64,000 nucleotides of DNA from Hymenobacter terrenus (GTDB lineage Bacteria; Bacteroidota; Bacteroidia; Cytophagales; Hymenobacteraceae), in assembly GCF_000972495.1 (NCBI RefSeq), contig NZ_LATM01000011.1:62001-126000 (forward strand), read 5' to 3'. The position numbers and the translations under genes were made by a program. Position 1 is the stretch's first letter, and the number at the start of each line of letters is the position of its first letter. This document shows positions 34,871 to 44,189 of the stretch, in pieces. The notes beneath the pieces are model-generated. The model saw nothing but the letters and a program-made list of their open reading frames with translations, was not told the origin of the DNA and made no database searches.

Positions 34871-37800
34871 CTAAAACAGCACCGATACCTGCATCCGACC
34901 CGTGTGCACGGTATTCAGCCCGTTGGCTTTGCGGCCGTCATAGGCTAGCGTGATATTAAGGCCGTTGCTGAGGCGCTGCTCCACGTTCAGGTTCCAGGTG
35001 AAGTTGCTGCCGGGGCGGAGGGCGTTGAGGATTTCGATGGCCACGACGGAGTTGGGGTCAGTGGCATCAAATTTCACACGGGTATAGCGGGTGGCCGCCG
35101 TCAGCGTGCGTTTGTTCACCTGGCTCAGCCGGGTTTCGATGCCTAGCTCGTCAAAGATGCCGGGGCTCAGTTCGGCGTCGGGAATGTCGAGCGTATTCTG
35201 TTTTTGGGTGTGCAGGTAAGTGCCGGTGAGGCGCAGCGAAGGCGTGGGCTGGTAGCTAATTTCGGGCTGCACGGCGTAAATCAGCAGGCGGTAGTTGCGG
35301 GTGGGCAAGTAGGTGCTGCTCGATTCGCGGATGTCGCGGCTGCCGTTGAGGCGGCCCGTGAAAGAGGTGGCCAGCGTCCGGCGCACGAGCAGGCTCTGGG
35401 TAGTCAGGTTGCGCACGTCGGAGCCCTGGGCGAGCAGAGTTTTCTGCTGGGTTTGCTGTATAGTAAGCTCCGCCCCAAAAATGGGACTCGACCGGTTGAA
35501 GTAAAGCGTGTTGCGGAAGAGTTGGTTGAAGGCCAGCAGCTGGTCGTCCTCCTTATCGTAGCTGAAGGGGCTCAGGCGCGAGAGCAGCGAAGGGTCGGTG
35601 GTGCGGCGGTCGACGGTGATGCTGCTGAGCGTGGCGAAGCGCGACGCGGCGGCGCGCCAGCCCCCGGCTTCGCGCCAGCCGCGCGGGGCCGCCGTAGTGA
35701 GGCGGTAGCTGAGCCGGTTGGTGAAAGCCGTGATGTAGTCAGCAGTAGGCAAGTAGACCTTAATAAAGGTCCGGTACTGGGCATCCGGCGTCTGAGCCTC
35801 AAAAAACTCCTCCTTTTGCTGCTGCCCATCGCCGTTGGTATCAACGTAGTAATGAGTACCCTGACCAGCGGGCACGGCCAGAAAAGAATAGTCACGCTTC
35901 AGCTCACGACCCGTGGCTACGCTGTAGTTAAACTCAGAGCGAATTTGGTTTTGCAGCAGGCTGGCGTTGTAAAACACCTGCCCGAGCACCGTGCGGTCGC
36001 GTGCGAGGCCCAACGAATCGAGGTCACGATAAGTGGCCAGCACGCGGATGTCCTGGTTTTTACCAAGCCGCGAGGCCATCGTGCCCTGCCAGGTTTGGGC
36101 AATGCCCCGCCGCTGCAGGGCCGTTTGTTCCGGGTTGGGGGCCTGGTCGCGGCGGTAGCTGTAGTCGAGGCGGAACTGGGTGCGGGCCGAGTCGCGGCTC
36201 TGGAGGAACACGTTGTGCTCGTCGAAATAATTGGCCGAGCGAATAGTATCGGTACTGGTCGAGCTGACGCGGTTTTTGTCGAAGCGATAGGTGTAGCCAG
36301 GCACGATGTTGCCACCCACGAAGCGGCCCGTGGCCTCGCCCCGCGCCCAGTCGGACTGAAAGCGGCCAGCCTCGGACTTGAGCACGAACAACGAGCCGCG
36401 CATTTCCAGGTTGCCAACCTTTTGGGCCGCATCTAGCCAGTGCTGCAGCCCGTTCACCTCGCCGGGCCGGAAACGGCGGCTGAGGCGGTAATTGACGTTG
36501 TTGTTGATGTCCTTCGCCAGCCCCAGGCTGAAATTAAAGATGTTGTCTTCGCGGGCTGTGGTGCCGTTGGCATTGCTTTGCAGAGTGCCGGTAGCACTCC
36601 AGTTGCGGTCGAACTCAATGTCACGGTAGCGGTCAATCGGCGAGAAGCGCTTGCCCGTGTACTCATAGTCCAGAGTGGAGCGCAGGCGGTAGTCGCGCAG
36701 CACCCCCGTCAGGGCCTTCGGCAGGCGCCGGTCCTGCACCACGTAGCCCGCGCGCACGGCCACGTCCTGGTCGCTTTCGTTCGAGAAACGGTTGCGGTCA
36801 AGTCGGGAGCGGGCCGCATCCGCAAACACCGTTGTGCTGCTGTCTATCTGGTAGCTGACCCCACCGGTCACCATTTGCTTGAGCAGCGGCGTGGGGATGC
36901 GGCGCAGCGGCAGGTAGCGCCCCAGGCCGGGCCCCACGTATTGGTACACACGGCCGTTGCTACTCAGCTCGGTGGTCGACAGGTTGTAGTCGCCCCTACC
37001 CGGGCCCACATCGGTGAAAACCACGGAATATACTTCGCGCAAGGTATCGGCACCCACGGCGCGGCGGTATTGGCGCGTGAGGGGGTCGCGGTTGTAAAGC
37101 ACCTGCGTCCGGTTGTATTGCACCAGCGTGGCCCCGTCGGCTTCGGCAAAGGCCACGTTACCGGCCTGTTGCAGCCGCGCCCGCTGGGTACTGTCCAGGT
37201 TGAGATTGGGGGCGTTGTCGGGGTTGTCGGCTTCCTGATAAAAATTGCCGTGCACACTCAACCGACCCAATTGCTGATAGTGGCTCAGCGCATAAAGGGA
37301 ACGGGCATAATTAAGGTCCGAATATTCAAAATCAATCTTAATCCGCGTGTTGCGGGTGATGAGGTGGCGCGGCGTAAACGTGACTTCGGCCAGGTTGTAG
37401 TCGATGGTGTAGTCAGCATCGAAGCCCCGGGTTTGCAGGCGGCCGTCCAGGTACACCTTTTCCGAGTTGGCCAGCACGATGATAAACTGCTCGCCATTGG
37501 GGCCACTGAGGCGGTACGGGCCCTGCACGTTTTCAATGGGCGGCACGTCGGTACTGGCAAATTTACCCTTGGCTACCCCGCCCGCCGCCGAGGTAGAAGA
37601 ACGCCACACCAGCCCCTTCCGCACACCCGCGCTGTTTACCGTGGCCCCCGCCACCGGTGCGCCATCGCCCACCGGCAGGGGAGCCCCGCCACTGCCCTGA
37701 CGGTTAGGGTCGGTGAGCTGGGGCTGGCTGATGGCCGGTGGGTTGAGGGTACTCGGCGACGGTCCGCCGGGAAAACCATTTGGTCCCCCGCCCGGCACAC

Positions 37801-38683
37801 CGCCGGGCAACTGCCCGGCCGTCCCGTTCAGAAATACTGCATTCGATACTCCCGGCGCTGCCCCCAAGCCTGATAGGCCCACAATGGGCGGGCCAAAATT
37901 AGCCTCCGCCGCGGCACCCTGGATGTTTTTATAGTAGCGCAGGAAGTAATCGGGCTTGTTGCGCAGTACCACGTCGCCGGCCGTCAGGTTCCAGTTGGGA
38001 TTTGTGAGGGTGATGTAGATTCTGTCGAACTGCTGCAGCTGCTGAGTGTTGCCCTCGGGCTGAAACGGCACGTTTTGGTCGCTGATGGCTGCCGTTAAGT
38101 TGATGTTATCGGCCAGCTTGCCCTCCAGCTGCAGGTTCAGGGCCGAGTTGACGAACACGTTTTGGGTATTGCCAAAGCTGATGCCCCGCGCCAGATTACC
38201 CGTCTTATTGATGCCCGGCGTACTCAGAATCTGCTCCTTCACCGAGAAATCCTCAAACCGCATTGCCCCCTGCCGAAAACCCAGGCTGTCCATCAGCCGC
38301 AGCGGCCGGCGAAACCGGGCAGCCGACAAGCTCAACGGCAACACCCGGTAGTACAGCAGGATAGAATCGGGCAATGGTACGCCGCTGCTATCGCGCGGGG
38401 CCGGCCGCACCCAGCGGTAGCGGTCGGTGCGGGCGTCATAGTCTACTGACTGGCCATTAGTCGTGACGGACGAAGGCACCGCGGTCAGCGTATCGGTAAG
38501 GGCGAAGCTGGTAGTATCGCGGCCCGGCTCGAGGCGCACGTAGCGGCAGCGCCGGGTGTTAGGTGGTGGTGCCTCAGCTGGCTTAGCGGGCCGTACCTGC
38601 GCCCTGGCGTTTTGAGACAAAAAAATCAGCGCCGCGACGAGCAGGCCCGCAAAGGGAAAGCACAGGCGTAAGCGGCGAATCAT
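34871..38683 (-). CDS. Large outer-membrane barrel-type protein of unknown function
   Basis: The protein has 1270 residues from the ATG at 38683; the frame is open 267 bases further upstream, but that part overlaps the kinase gene and lacks a signal peptide. Residues 1-29 are a signal peptide ending ARAQ. Around residues 160-210 lies GINKTGNLARGISFGNTQN with NSALNLQLEGKLADNI, which reminds me of segments in SprA, the giant type IX secretion channel. About residues 260-330 are Gly- and Pro-rich. The rest alternates short hydrophobic strands as in a barrel, and the chain ends in LF. It is conserved-looking, but I assign no function. Confidence 0.7.
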   Translation of the reverse strand: MIRRLRLCFPFAGLLVAALIFLSQNARAQVRPAKPAEAPPPNTRRCRYVRLEPGRDTTSFALTDTLTAVPSSVTTNGQSVDYDARTDRYRWVRPAPRDSSGVPLPDSILLYYRVLPLSLSAARFRRPLRLMDSLGFRQGAMRFEDFSVKEQILSTPGINKTGNLARGISFGNTQNVFVNSALNLQLEGKLADNINLTAAISDQNVPFQPEGNTQQLQQFDRIYITLTNPNWNLTAGDVVLRNKPDYFLRYYKNIQGAAAEANFGPPIVGLSGLGAAPGVSNAVFLNGTAGQLPGGVPGGGPNGFPGGPSPSTLNPPAISQPQLTDPNRQGSGGAPLPVGDGAPVAGATVNSAGVRKGLVWRSSTSAAGGVAKGKFASTDVPPIENVQGPYRLSGPNGEQFIIVLANSEKVYLDGRLQTRGFDADYTIDYNLAEVTFTPRHLITRNTRIKIDFEYSDLNYARSLYALSHYQQLGRLSVHGNFYQEADNPDNAPNLNLDSTQRARLQQAGNVAFAEADGATLVQYNRTQVLYNRDPLTRQYRRAVGADTLREVYSVVFTDVGPGRGDYNLSTTELSSNGRVYQYVGPGLGRYLPLRRIPTPLLKQMVTGGVSYQIDSSTTVFADAARSRLDRNRFSNESDQDVAVRAGYVVQDRRLPKALTGVLRDYRLRSTLDYEYTGKRFSPIDRYRDIEFDRNWSATGTLQSNANGTTAREDNIFNFSLGLAKDINNNVNYRLSRRFRPGEVNGLQHWLDAAQKVGNLEMRGSLFVLKSEAGRFQSDWARGEATGRFVGGNIVPGYTYRFDKNRVSSTSTDTIRSANYFDEHNVFLQSRDSARTQFRLDYSYRRDQAPNPEQTALQRRGIAQTWQGTMASRLGKNQDIRVLATYRDLDSLGLARDRTVLGQVFYNASLLQNQIRSEFNYSVATGRELKRDYSFLAVPAGQGTHYYVDTNGDGQQQKEEFFEAQTPDAQYRTFIKVYLPTADYITAFTNRLSYRLTTAAPRGWREAGGWRAAASRFATLSSITVDRRTTDPSLLSRLSPFSYDKEDDQLLAFNQLFRNTLYFNRSSPIFGAELTIQQTQQKTLLAQGSDVRNLTTQSLLVRRTLATSFTGRLNGSRDIRESSSTYLPTRNYRLLIYAVQPEISYQPTPSLRLTGTYLHTQKQNTLDIPDAELSPGIFDELGIETRLSQVNKRTLTAATRYTRVKFDATDPNSVVAIEILNALRPGSNFTWNLNVEQRLSNGLNITLAYDGRKANGLNTVHTGRMQVSVLF

Positions 38684-38759
38684 AGAGTAAAGGTCGGGTT
38701 TGGCGAGTAACGACAGAGGCGAGTGGTTTCGTGCCGTTGCGGTTACATTCAAAAAGGCA

Positions 38760-41700
38760 TCAGCCCGCCAGCGGCAGCTCAATAAAGAAGGCCGTGCCCT
38801 CCCCCACCACAGTTTCAAACCAAATTTTGCCGCCCGCGCTTTCAATCCCACGCTTGGCCACGGCCAACCCAATACCTGAGCCGCTGGCCTTGGTAGTGAA
38901 GTTGGGCACAAAAACCTTTTCGCGCACTTCTTCCGTGATGCCTGCTCCATTATCCCGGATGGCTACCCGAATACGGCCGCTATCTGCCGCAGCCAGCGAC
39001 ACGTCGATATGCGGCTCGCGTCCCTCGGGCACGGCTTGACGGGCATTGATCAGCAAATTGTTAAAGGTCCTGACCAATAGATTTTCATCGGCATACACCA
39101 CGTAGCAGCCCGTTCCGGCGTCAGGAGGCAAGTGTAGCTCCAAGGCACCATCATCGGCGTCGGGCTGATGCAGGGCGGCGCACCGACGCAGGATAGCCGC
39201 CACATCGAGCCGCTCCGGCCGCATGGCCGGCAGGTTGGTAAAAGTGCTGAAGCTTGTGGCGATGTCACTCAGCACGTCAATCTGGGTAATGAGCGTCTGG
39301 GAAATGCGGCCGATGAGCTCCTCGGCATTGGCGCGGCGCTCGGTTATGGCTTTTTGCAGAAACTGCAGGCTCAGCTTCATCGGCGTGAGCGGGTTTTTGA
39401 TTTCGTGGGCCACCTGACGGGCCATTTCGCGCCAGGCTGCTTCTTTTTCTTGGGCAGCCAGCTCGCGCTTGCTGGCCTCCAGCTTGGTGAGCATGGCGTT
39501 GTATTCGCGCACCAGCAGACCAATTTCGTCGTCGGAGCTACGGTAGTCCAGCAGCTCGTTTTCGCCAGTAAGGGTAGTTTGGGTCAGCTTCTCCGTGATA
39601 AGCTTGAGGGGTGCCGTCAATTGCCGCGCCGCCGCGAAAGCCAACCCCAGAAATAGCAAAAACATTAGGGTGAAGATGTTGAGAATGGTGGTAAAAAGCT
39701 CCGTCAGCTTGGTATTCAACTCTTTCTCCGAATCGAAAAAAGGAATTCCTACATAACCCAGAATGGGCCCGGTCGGCAGAGCCGTCTCGTCCAGAGCAGT
39801 TGTTTCCTCTCTTTGCAATGGCGAAACAGCTTTCGAAGAAACCGTCCTAGCGGTTCCATGCCCACCACCGTGACCAATGGTATGACCCGCCAAATCGGCC
39901 ACCGCCTCCTCCCCCACACCCGCCCGCACGGGCAAGTACAACGAATTGAACGACAACGACCCGGCCCGCTCCGTGAGCAAGGCGCGCGGTCGTTTGCGCT
40001 CCTTCAACGCCACTTCAGCGTGCGGATTCAGCAGCGGCCCCAACAGGCCCGCATCGAAAATCAACGGCTGGCTACTGGCCAACAGCTCCCCGTGAGCATC
40101 GTATAGATTGAGGTCGGTTTCGGTGAGGGCCGCCACGTTTTTGGCCAGAGCAGCCAACGTGGGCCGCGCGGTGCTGTCCGACAGCAAGTGGCGTTGCCGG
40201 CGCAGGCTCTCCAAAGCCAACTGCCCGCGCCGCTCATAAGTGCGCGCCAAATCACGCTGGTACGAGTCAATTAGCTGACTAGCTGTGGCCACACTCACTA
40301 CCACCAGCGGCACCACAATGCCCACATTCAGCAACAGCTGGATGCGGGTACTAAAATTGAGCCGCAACCGCAAAGTGGCCTGCCCCCGCATCAGGAGCAC
40401 GCCCCCGCCCACTAGCAGTAAGAAAAACGACGACAATAAAAACTGAAACGAGAAATTAGCCAGCCAGTCGCTTACCGAATAAGTGGCTGTGGTCACGACC
40501 ACGGTGCGGTCTTGCGAGCCTCGTACGGCAAAATGGTGGTAGCCCCGGCGGCTGATGCCCCCCACGTAGAGGCGTGGCTCGGCTAGCAAGGCCGGGGGCA
40601 AACGGTTGGCGTAGTCGAAGTCACCTTCGCTGTACACCAGCCGCCCACGATTGTAGCCCGCACAGCTCAGTTCCGTAGCCAGGCCGGGCTGAAAGAATTT
40701 TTGGTCAACTAACAGCTCGGGCAACACACTATAAGCCGTGAGTTTTTTCAGGGTGAGCTCCACCCGCACCGCGCCCAGGGGCAGGCCGAAACCGTTTACC
40801 CGCGTGCCCGGCACGGTGATATGTGCCACGTAGCGCCGTGAGCTGAACGGGTTACCGGAATGCACCAGGTACACACCGCGCTGGTCAGTCGGGGTGGCAA
40901 TACGCTCGGTTTCGGCCCGCGAAGCAGTCAAGTGGGGCGTGCCTGGCAGCGCCCCAACCGGCTCACCCGCCTCATCGTACAAAATAATGTTACTCTCGTA
41001 TTTATCAAAATAACCGCCCAGATACTGCCGGGCGATACGCTGCCGCACCGCCTCGGGTTGACCAAACGCTGCCGACAACGACCGCCGGACAAAAGGGTCG
41101 GCGGCAATATTCCGCATCACCACGCTCAGCAAATACTCCCCTTGCAAGTCATTATCGATTAGCAGGTTGCCTGCCAGTCGCTGCTTATCCACCAACAGCT
41201 GCTTTTCGAAATGCGCGTACAGGGCCAGCGCCCCGGTAGCCGATGTCAACGCCAATAATAGTACGATGAGCACCGAAGCTTGATAGCTGCCCATGGTGGG
41301 CGCCGCCTGCATGCCCACAGCCCGCACCAGCGACGCAAACAGCAGCAACACGCCCAACAGCAACACCCACGGCAGCCCCAGTGCCAGCCCAGCGCCCAGC
41401 ACCGGCAGCGCGACCAAACCCGGCCCTAACAGCAACACCCGGCGGGGCACGTGTTGCAGCAGCGTCCCGGCCAGCTGCGTCAGCCCAAAAAAGCCCACCA
41501 GCCACGCCGCCGTGTGCAGCAGCACTGTCAGCGCCAGCAGCAGCCAAAAGCCGGTTATCTGCAAGTTGCGGGTTACATCCAAGCTCAGCTGTGAGCTGCC
41601 GAAGGCGGTGGAATAGTATTCGAACAGCAATAGCAGCCAGCTACCAAAGGCCGCACCGACAGCTGCCGCGACCAGAGCTTGCCTTCCCGCTGTACGCGGC

Positions 41701-42638
41701 GCCTGCACGCGCGCCAACACCCCAAAACGCCGCCAAAGCGCCGCGCCGCCCGCAGCAACCAACAAAATCAACAGCGCATCCAATAGTAAATCGCCCAACG
41801 ATGGCGCCCACCATGAGGCAGCATACACGCGCGGGTCAAACAAGGGTAGCTCGATAAACGAATACGGCAACCCCATGTACAGAAGCACCACTCGTAGCGC
41901 CACCAACGGCAACAACATAGCCGCTACGGATGCGCCTGCCCGCCCGGCGCGCCACCAACGCCAAGCCAGCACCAGCCACCCGGCCGCATATAGCAAGCTG
42001 CCCAACCCCAGCAGTGCCAGTGGTACATACTGCCCCGTCAGCGGGTTGGGTTTTATCGTTTTAATAGAAAATAAGTAGTGCCCGTCGGCGGTTTCAAAGC
42101 GGGCCCGGTTATTCGAGGCGCTATCGGCTATCACTTGCAGTTCCATACCGCGAAACAGGGCCTGTTCCCCCCCTTCTCGCAGATACCGGTTACTAATGCC
42201 ATAATGCCGCTTCAATGGCAAATAGGTTAGAATGAGAAACCGGCCCGCCGTGCGGCGCAGCAGTAGGAAATGCCCAACTGACGTTTCAATCAGGCCCTCC
42301 GAGCCAGTACTGGTGGCTTCCGCTTCGGGTCTCAGGGTGGTATCGGACCAGTAACGCAAAGTACCGTTTTCAAGGATGCACGTTGGGTAGGTAGTTTGTG
42401 CCAGCAACTTTTGGAAGCTGTAGCTACCATGCAGCAGTTGAGCAGCCACAATACTAGCTTCACGGCGGGCCTTGGTTTCGGCCTCACGCACGAATTGCTG
42501 CAAGCGCGCCACATCAGTGCGCTGCACGACGGCCGGTGCCTGGGCATATCGACTAGCTAAGTAGCCACCCACAAAACAAAGCGCTGCTCCCAACAGCAAC
42601 AGCCAGGGTAGGCGCCCCCAAGCAGAAGGACGAATCAC
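38760..42638 (-). CDS. Giant multi-pass sensor histidine kinase
   Basis: The protein has about 1292 residues from GTG at 42638; a TTG at 42683 would add 15. The N-terminal half contains a periplasmic domain and about eight membrane helices. Further extracellular parts and three helices follow, then a HAMP-like linker. The phosphoacceptor is His1078 in QVAHEIKNPLTPMKLSLQFL. The ATPase has an N box (NLLINARQAV), a G1 box (IRDNGAGI) and G2 (GSGIGLAVAK). The kinase core resembles NtrY. No response regulator gene is nearby. Such a long membrane sensor is unusual, and its signal cannot be deduced. Confidence 0.9.
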   Translation of the reverse strand: MIRPSAWGRLPWLLLLGAALCFVGGYLASRYAQAPAVVQRTDVARLQQFVREAETKARREASIVAAQLLHGSYSFQKLLAQTTYPTCILENGTLRYWSDTTLRPEAEATSTGSEGLIETSVGHFLLLRRTAGRFLILTYLPLKRHYGISNRYLREGGEQALFRGMELQVIADSASNNRARFETADGHYLFSIKTIKPNPLTGQYVPLALLGLGSLLYAAGWLVLAWRWWRAGRAGASVAAMLLPLVALRVVLLYMGLPYSFIELPLFDPRVYAASWWAPSLGDLLLDALLILLVAAGGAALWRRFGVLARVQAPRTAGRQALVAAAVGAAFGSWLLLLFEYYSTAFGSSQLSLDVTRNLQITGFWLLLALTVLLHTAAWLVGFFGLTQLAGTLLQHVPRRVLLLGPGLVALPVLGAGLALGLPWVLLLGVLLLFASLVRAVGMQAAPTMGSYQASVLIVLLLALTSATGALALYAHFEKQLLVDKQRLAGNLLIDNDLQGEYLLSVVMRNIAADPFVRRSLSAAFGQPEAVRQRIARQYLGGYFDKYESNIILYDEAGEPVGALPGTPHLTASRAETERIATPTDQRGVYLVHSGNPFSSRRYVAHITVPGTRVNGFGLPLGAVRVELTLKKLTAYSVLPELLVDQKFFQPGLATELSCAGYNRGRLVYSEGDFDYANRLPPALLAEPRLYVGGISRRGYHHFAVRGSQDRTVVVTTATYSVSDWLANFSFQFLLSSFFLLLVGGGVLLMRGQATLRLRLNFSTRIQLLLNVGIVVPLVVVSVATASQLIDSYQRDLARTYERRGQLALESLRRQRHLLSDSTARPTLAALAKNVAALTETDLNLYDAHGELLASSQPLIFDAGLLGPLLNPHAEVALKERKRPRALLTERAGSLSFNSLYLPVRAGVGEEAVADLAGHTIGHGGGHGTARTVSSKAVSPLQREETTALDETALPTGPILGYVGIPFFDSEKELNTKLTELFTTILNIFTLMFLLFLGLAFAAARQLTAPLKLITEKLTQTTLTGENELLDYRSSDDEIGLLVREYNAMLTKLEASKRELAAQEKEAAWREMARQVAHEIKNPLTPMKLSLQFLQKAITERRANAEELIGRISQTLITQIDVLSDIATSFSTFTNLPAMRPERLDVAAILRRCAALHQPDADDGALELHLPPDAGTGCYVVYADENLLVRTFNNLLINARQAVPEGREPHIDVSLAAADSGRIRVAIRDNGAGITEEVREKVFVPNFTTKASGSGIGLAVAKRGIESAGGKIWFETVVGEGTAFFIELPLAG

Positions 42639-42841
42639 GGAGTGGTCCGGATTTGGAGAAGAACGCAGAGAAGAAAGAGCCAAGTAGTTGGTCTAAGCTA
42701 TTGATATCAATTATCGCCATTTTGCTGCTTGTTAAGTGCAGCAAAATACCTCTCGAAATAAACCGCAGTTCGTCTTATCTTGCTACTTACCCGTCGGTCA
42801 TTAGCGCAGCGTTACGCTTACCTGCAAAATCCACGCCTAAC

Positions 42842-42866
42842 AAAAAATGCCACTTATCAGTGGCAT
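42842..42866 (-). terminator. Intrinsic terminator on the minus strand
   Basis: ATGCCACT (42847-42854) and AGTGGCAT (42859-42866) form a perfect 8-base stem with a TATC loop. Read on the minus strand it ends in TTTTTTG. It separates the histidine kinase gene from transcription coming from the small-protein end of the respiratory cluster. Confidence 0.7.
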
Positions 42867-42895
42867 CATTCTTCATTGAAAACTCTGCACTCAAC

Positions 42896-43006
42896 TCATA
42901 ATTTCCTGGAGTAGCGCGAATCAAAATGCTCCTTCCCAAAGCGTAAAGCATCACTGCGCGCATACCCGACCATTAGAGGCGCAAATAGAATAACAGCAGT
43001 AAACAT
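42896..43006 (-). CDS. Possible 36-residue membrane micropeptide or gene remnant
   Basis: From ATG at 43006 the minus strand encodes MFTAVILFAPLMVGYARSD and 17 further residues, with one hydrophobic helix. It ends 30 bases before the terminator at 42842-42866. The same frame upstream reads like protein (RYGFVGSDVYQLPHLTIYH) but is closed by a TAA, so this may be the end of a decayed gene. The rest of 42684-43259 shows no gene. Confidence 0.25.
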   Translation of the reverse strand: MFTAVILFAPLMVGYARSDALRFGKEHFDSRYSRKL

Positions 43007-43259
43007 CACCGCTGCGTAACCTTAAATCTCCAGGTCGTGGCCCAAAAGTACAGCACCATCTCCATGATAAATGGTCAGATGCGGTAGCTGGTATACATCG
43101 CTCCCAACAAAACCGTATCTCTCGCTCGAACGCCTGTTCGCACAAAAAGCACTTCTACGGCATCTTATCAAACTTTCACAAGTTTTTTTTACGCTGAGTA
43201 GGCAAATAGCTTGCGCTGAGGCAGCGTAATACCAGCAATCAACGAAGCAGTATCAGCCA

Positions 43260-43517
43260 CTATTTCTTTGCTACTGCCTTGGGATGCGTACGCCGATACC
43301 AGAAATACCCAATGGCACCCATCAGGATGTAAGGCACTGTCATCATGTACACGATGCCCTTATTGAGGCCCGCTACATCATAGTCGTCCCGCTCCTGCCG
43401 AGCTGCTTCCACCTGCGATTTACACATCACGCATTGCGCACGGGCAGTCAATGGTGCCAAACTCACCAATATCCCCAGTAGCAGGGCGAAAGTCGCGGCA
43501 AAAAAGGTCTTTTTCAT
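43260..43517 (-). CDS. Small exported membrane protein with CxxC motif
   Basis: The protein has 85 residues from the ATG at 43517; a longer frame from 43589 adds a charged leader and was rejected. Residues 1-28 are a signal peptide (ending TARAQ). C29-V-M-C32 follows immediately, and a second hydrophobic helix occupies about residues 55-74. The mature protein would sit in the membrane with the CxxC on the periplasmic side. It is the last gene of the oxidase assembly group. A thiol or copper function in oxidase assembly is possible but not shown. Confidence 0.7.
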   Translation of the reverse strand: MKKTFFAATFALLLGILVSLAPLTARAQCVMCKSQVEAARQERDDYDVAGLNKGIVYMMTVPYILMGAIGYFWYRRTHPKAVAKK

Positions 43518-43619
43518 AGAATGACAAAACACTAAGACTAGAGTAAAGTTTCTGTTTTTAACCTTCGCTCGTTCGTATATAGCACTCACGCGTAGCGAGA
43601 GACTAACTTGTTAGGAGCA

Positions 43620-44189
43620 TTAAGTATAATACGGCGCAATCATAAAGTAGACGATTACGCCTGTTACCGATACGTACAGCCAGATTGGAAAGGTCCACCG
43701 GGCAATACGCTTGTGCTTTGTGTATTGTCCGGTCAGGGCAAAATATAGTGTAAATAAAACCAGACCTACCGTTACCACCGCCAAGCTAATGTGCGTCAGC
43801 AGTAAGAAAAAATACACGTAGCGCACGGTCCCTACACCACCAAAATGCGTGCTAGGCACCTGTGAGTGGTAGGCCACGTACGACAACAGGAACAGCCCAC
43901 CCAGTGCAAACGCCGTCCCCATCATGGCCCGGTGGCGTAGCACCTGCTTCTGACGAATGAAGTAGTAGCCAGCCAGCAGGCAAACCGCCGTCAGTGAATT
44001 AAGTACTGCATTCACTGCGGGCAGAAATTTCACCTCCGCGCCGGGAATTCGGAATAAATTAGGAAATGAAAAGAGCACTGCTACCAATAGCGGTACTACT
44101 ACACCAAGTGTACCAAGGACAATCTTGTAGCGTGTGTAGTCACCCGGCGCCATCACGGGCGGGTGCAATTGTTCAGTGGGGGTGTTCAT
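43620..44189 (-). CDS. DUF420 membrane protein
   Basis: The protein has 189 residues with five hydrophobic helices. VNAVLNSLTAVCLLAGYYFIR, the HRAMM motif and THISLAVV are typical of DUF420 proteins, which are encoded near cytochrome oxidase genes and include the CtaM assembly factor in Gram-positive bacteria. Histidines on the helices could bind heme or copper. Its start overlaps the stop of the SCO-like gene by 17 bases, implying coupled translation. Confidence 0.85.
   Translation of the reverse strand: MNTPTEQLHPPVMAPGDYTRYKIVLGTLGVVVPLLVAVLFSFPNLFRIPGAEVKFLPAVNAVLNSLTAVCLLAGYYFIRQKQVLRHRAMMGTAFALGGLFLLSYVAYHSQVPSTHFGGVGTVRYVYFFLLLTHISLAVVTVGLVLFTLYFALTGQYTKHKRIARWTFPIWLYVSVTGVIVYFMIAPYYT

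Noticed and set aside
35204..37873. Two long plus-strand frames (410 and 477 codons) opposite the outer-membrane protein gene
   Set aside because: Both are antisense to the 1270-residue gene, show no domain or start context, and have biased residue use typical of shadow frames.
38684..38950. Upstream extension of the outer-membrane protein to 38950
   Set aside because: It would overlap the kinase gene by 190 bases and place 89 residues before a good signal peptide.
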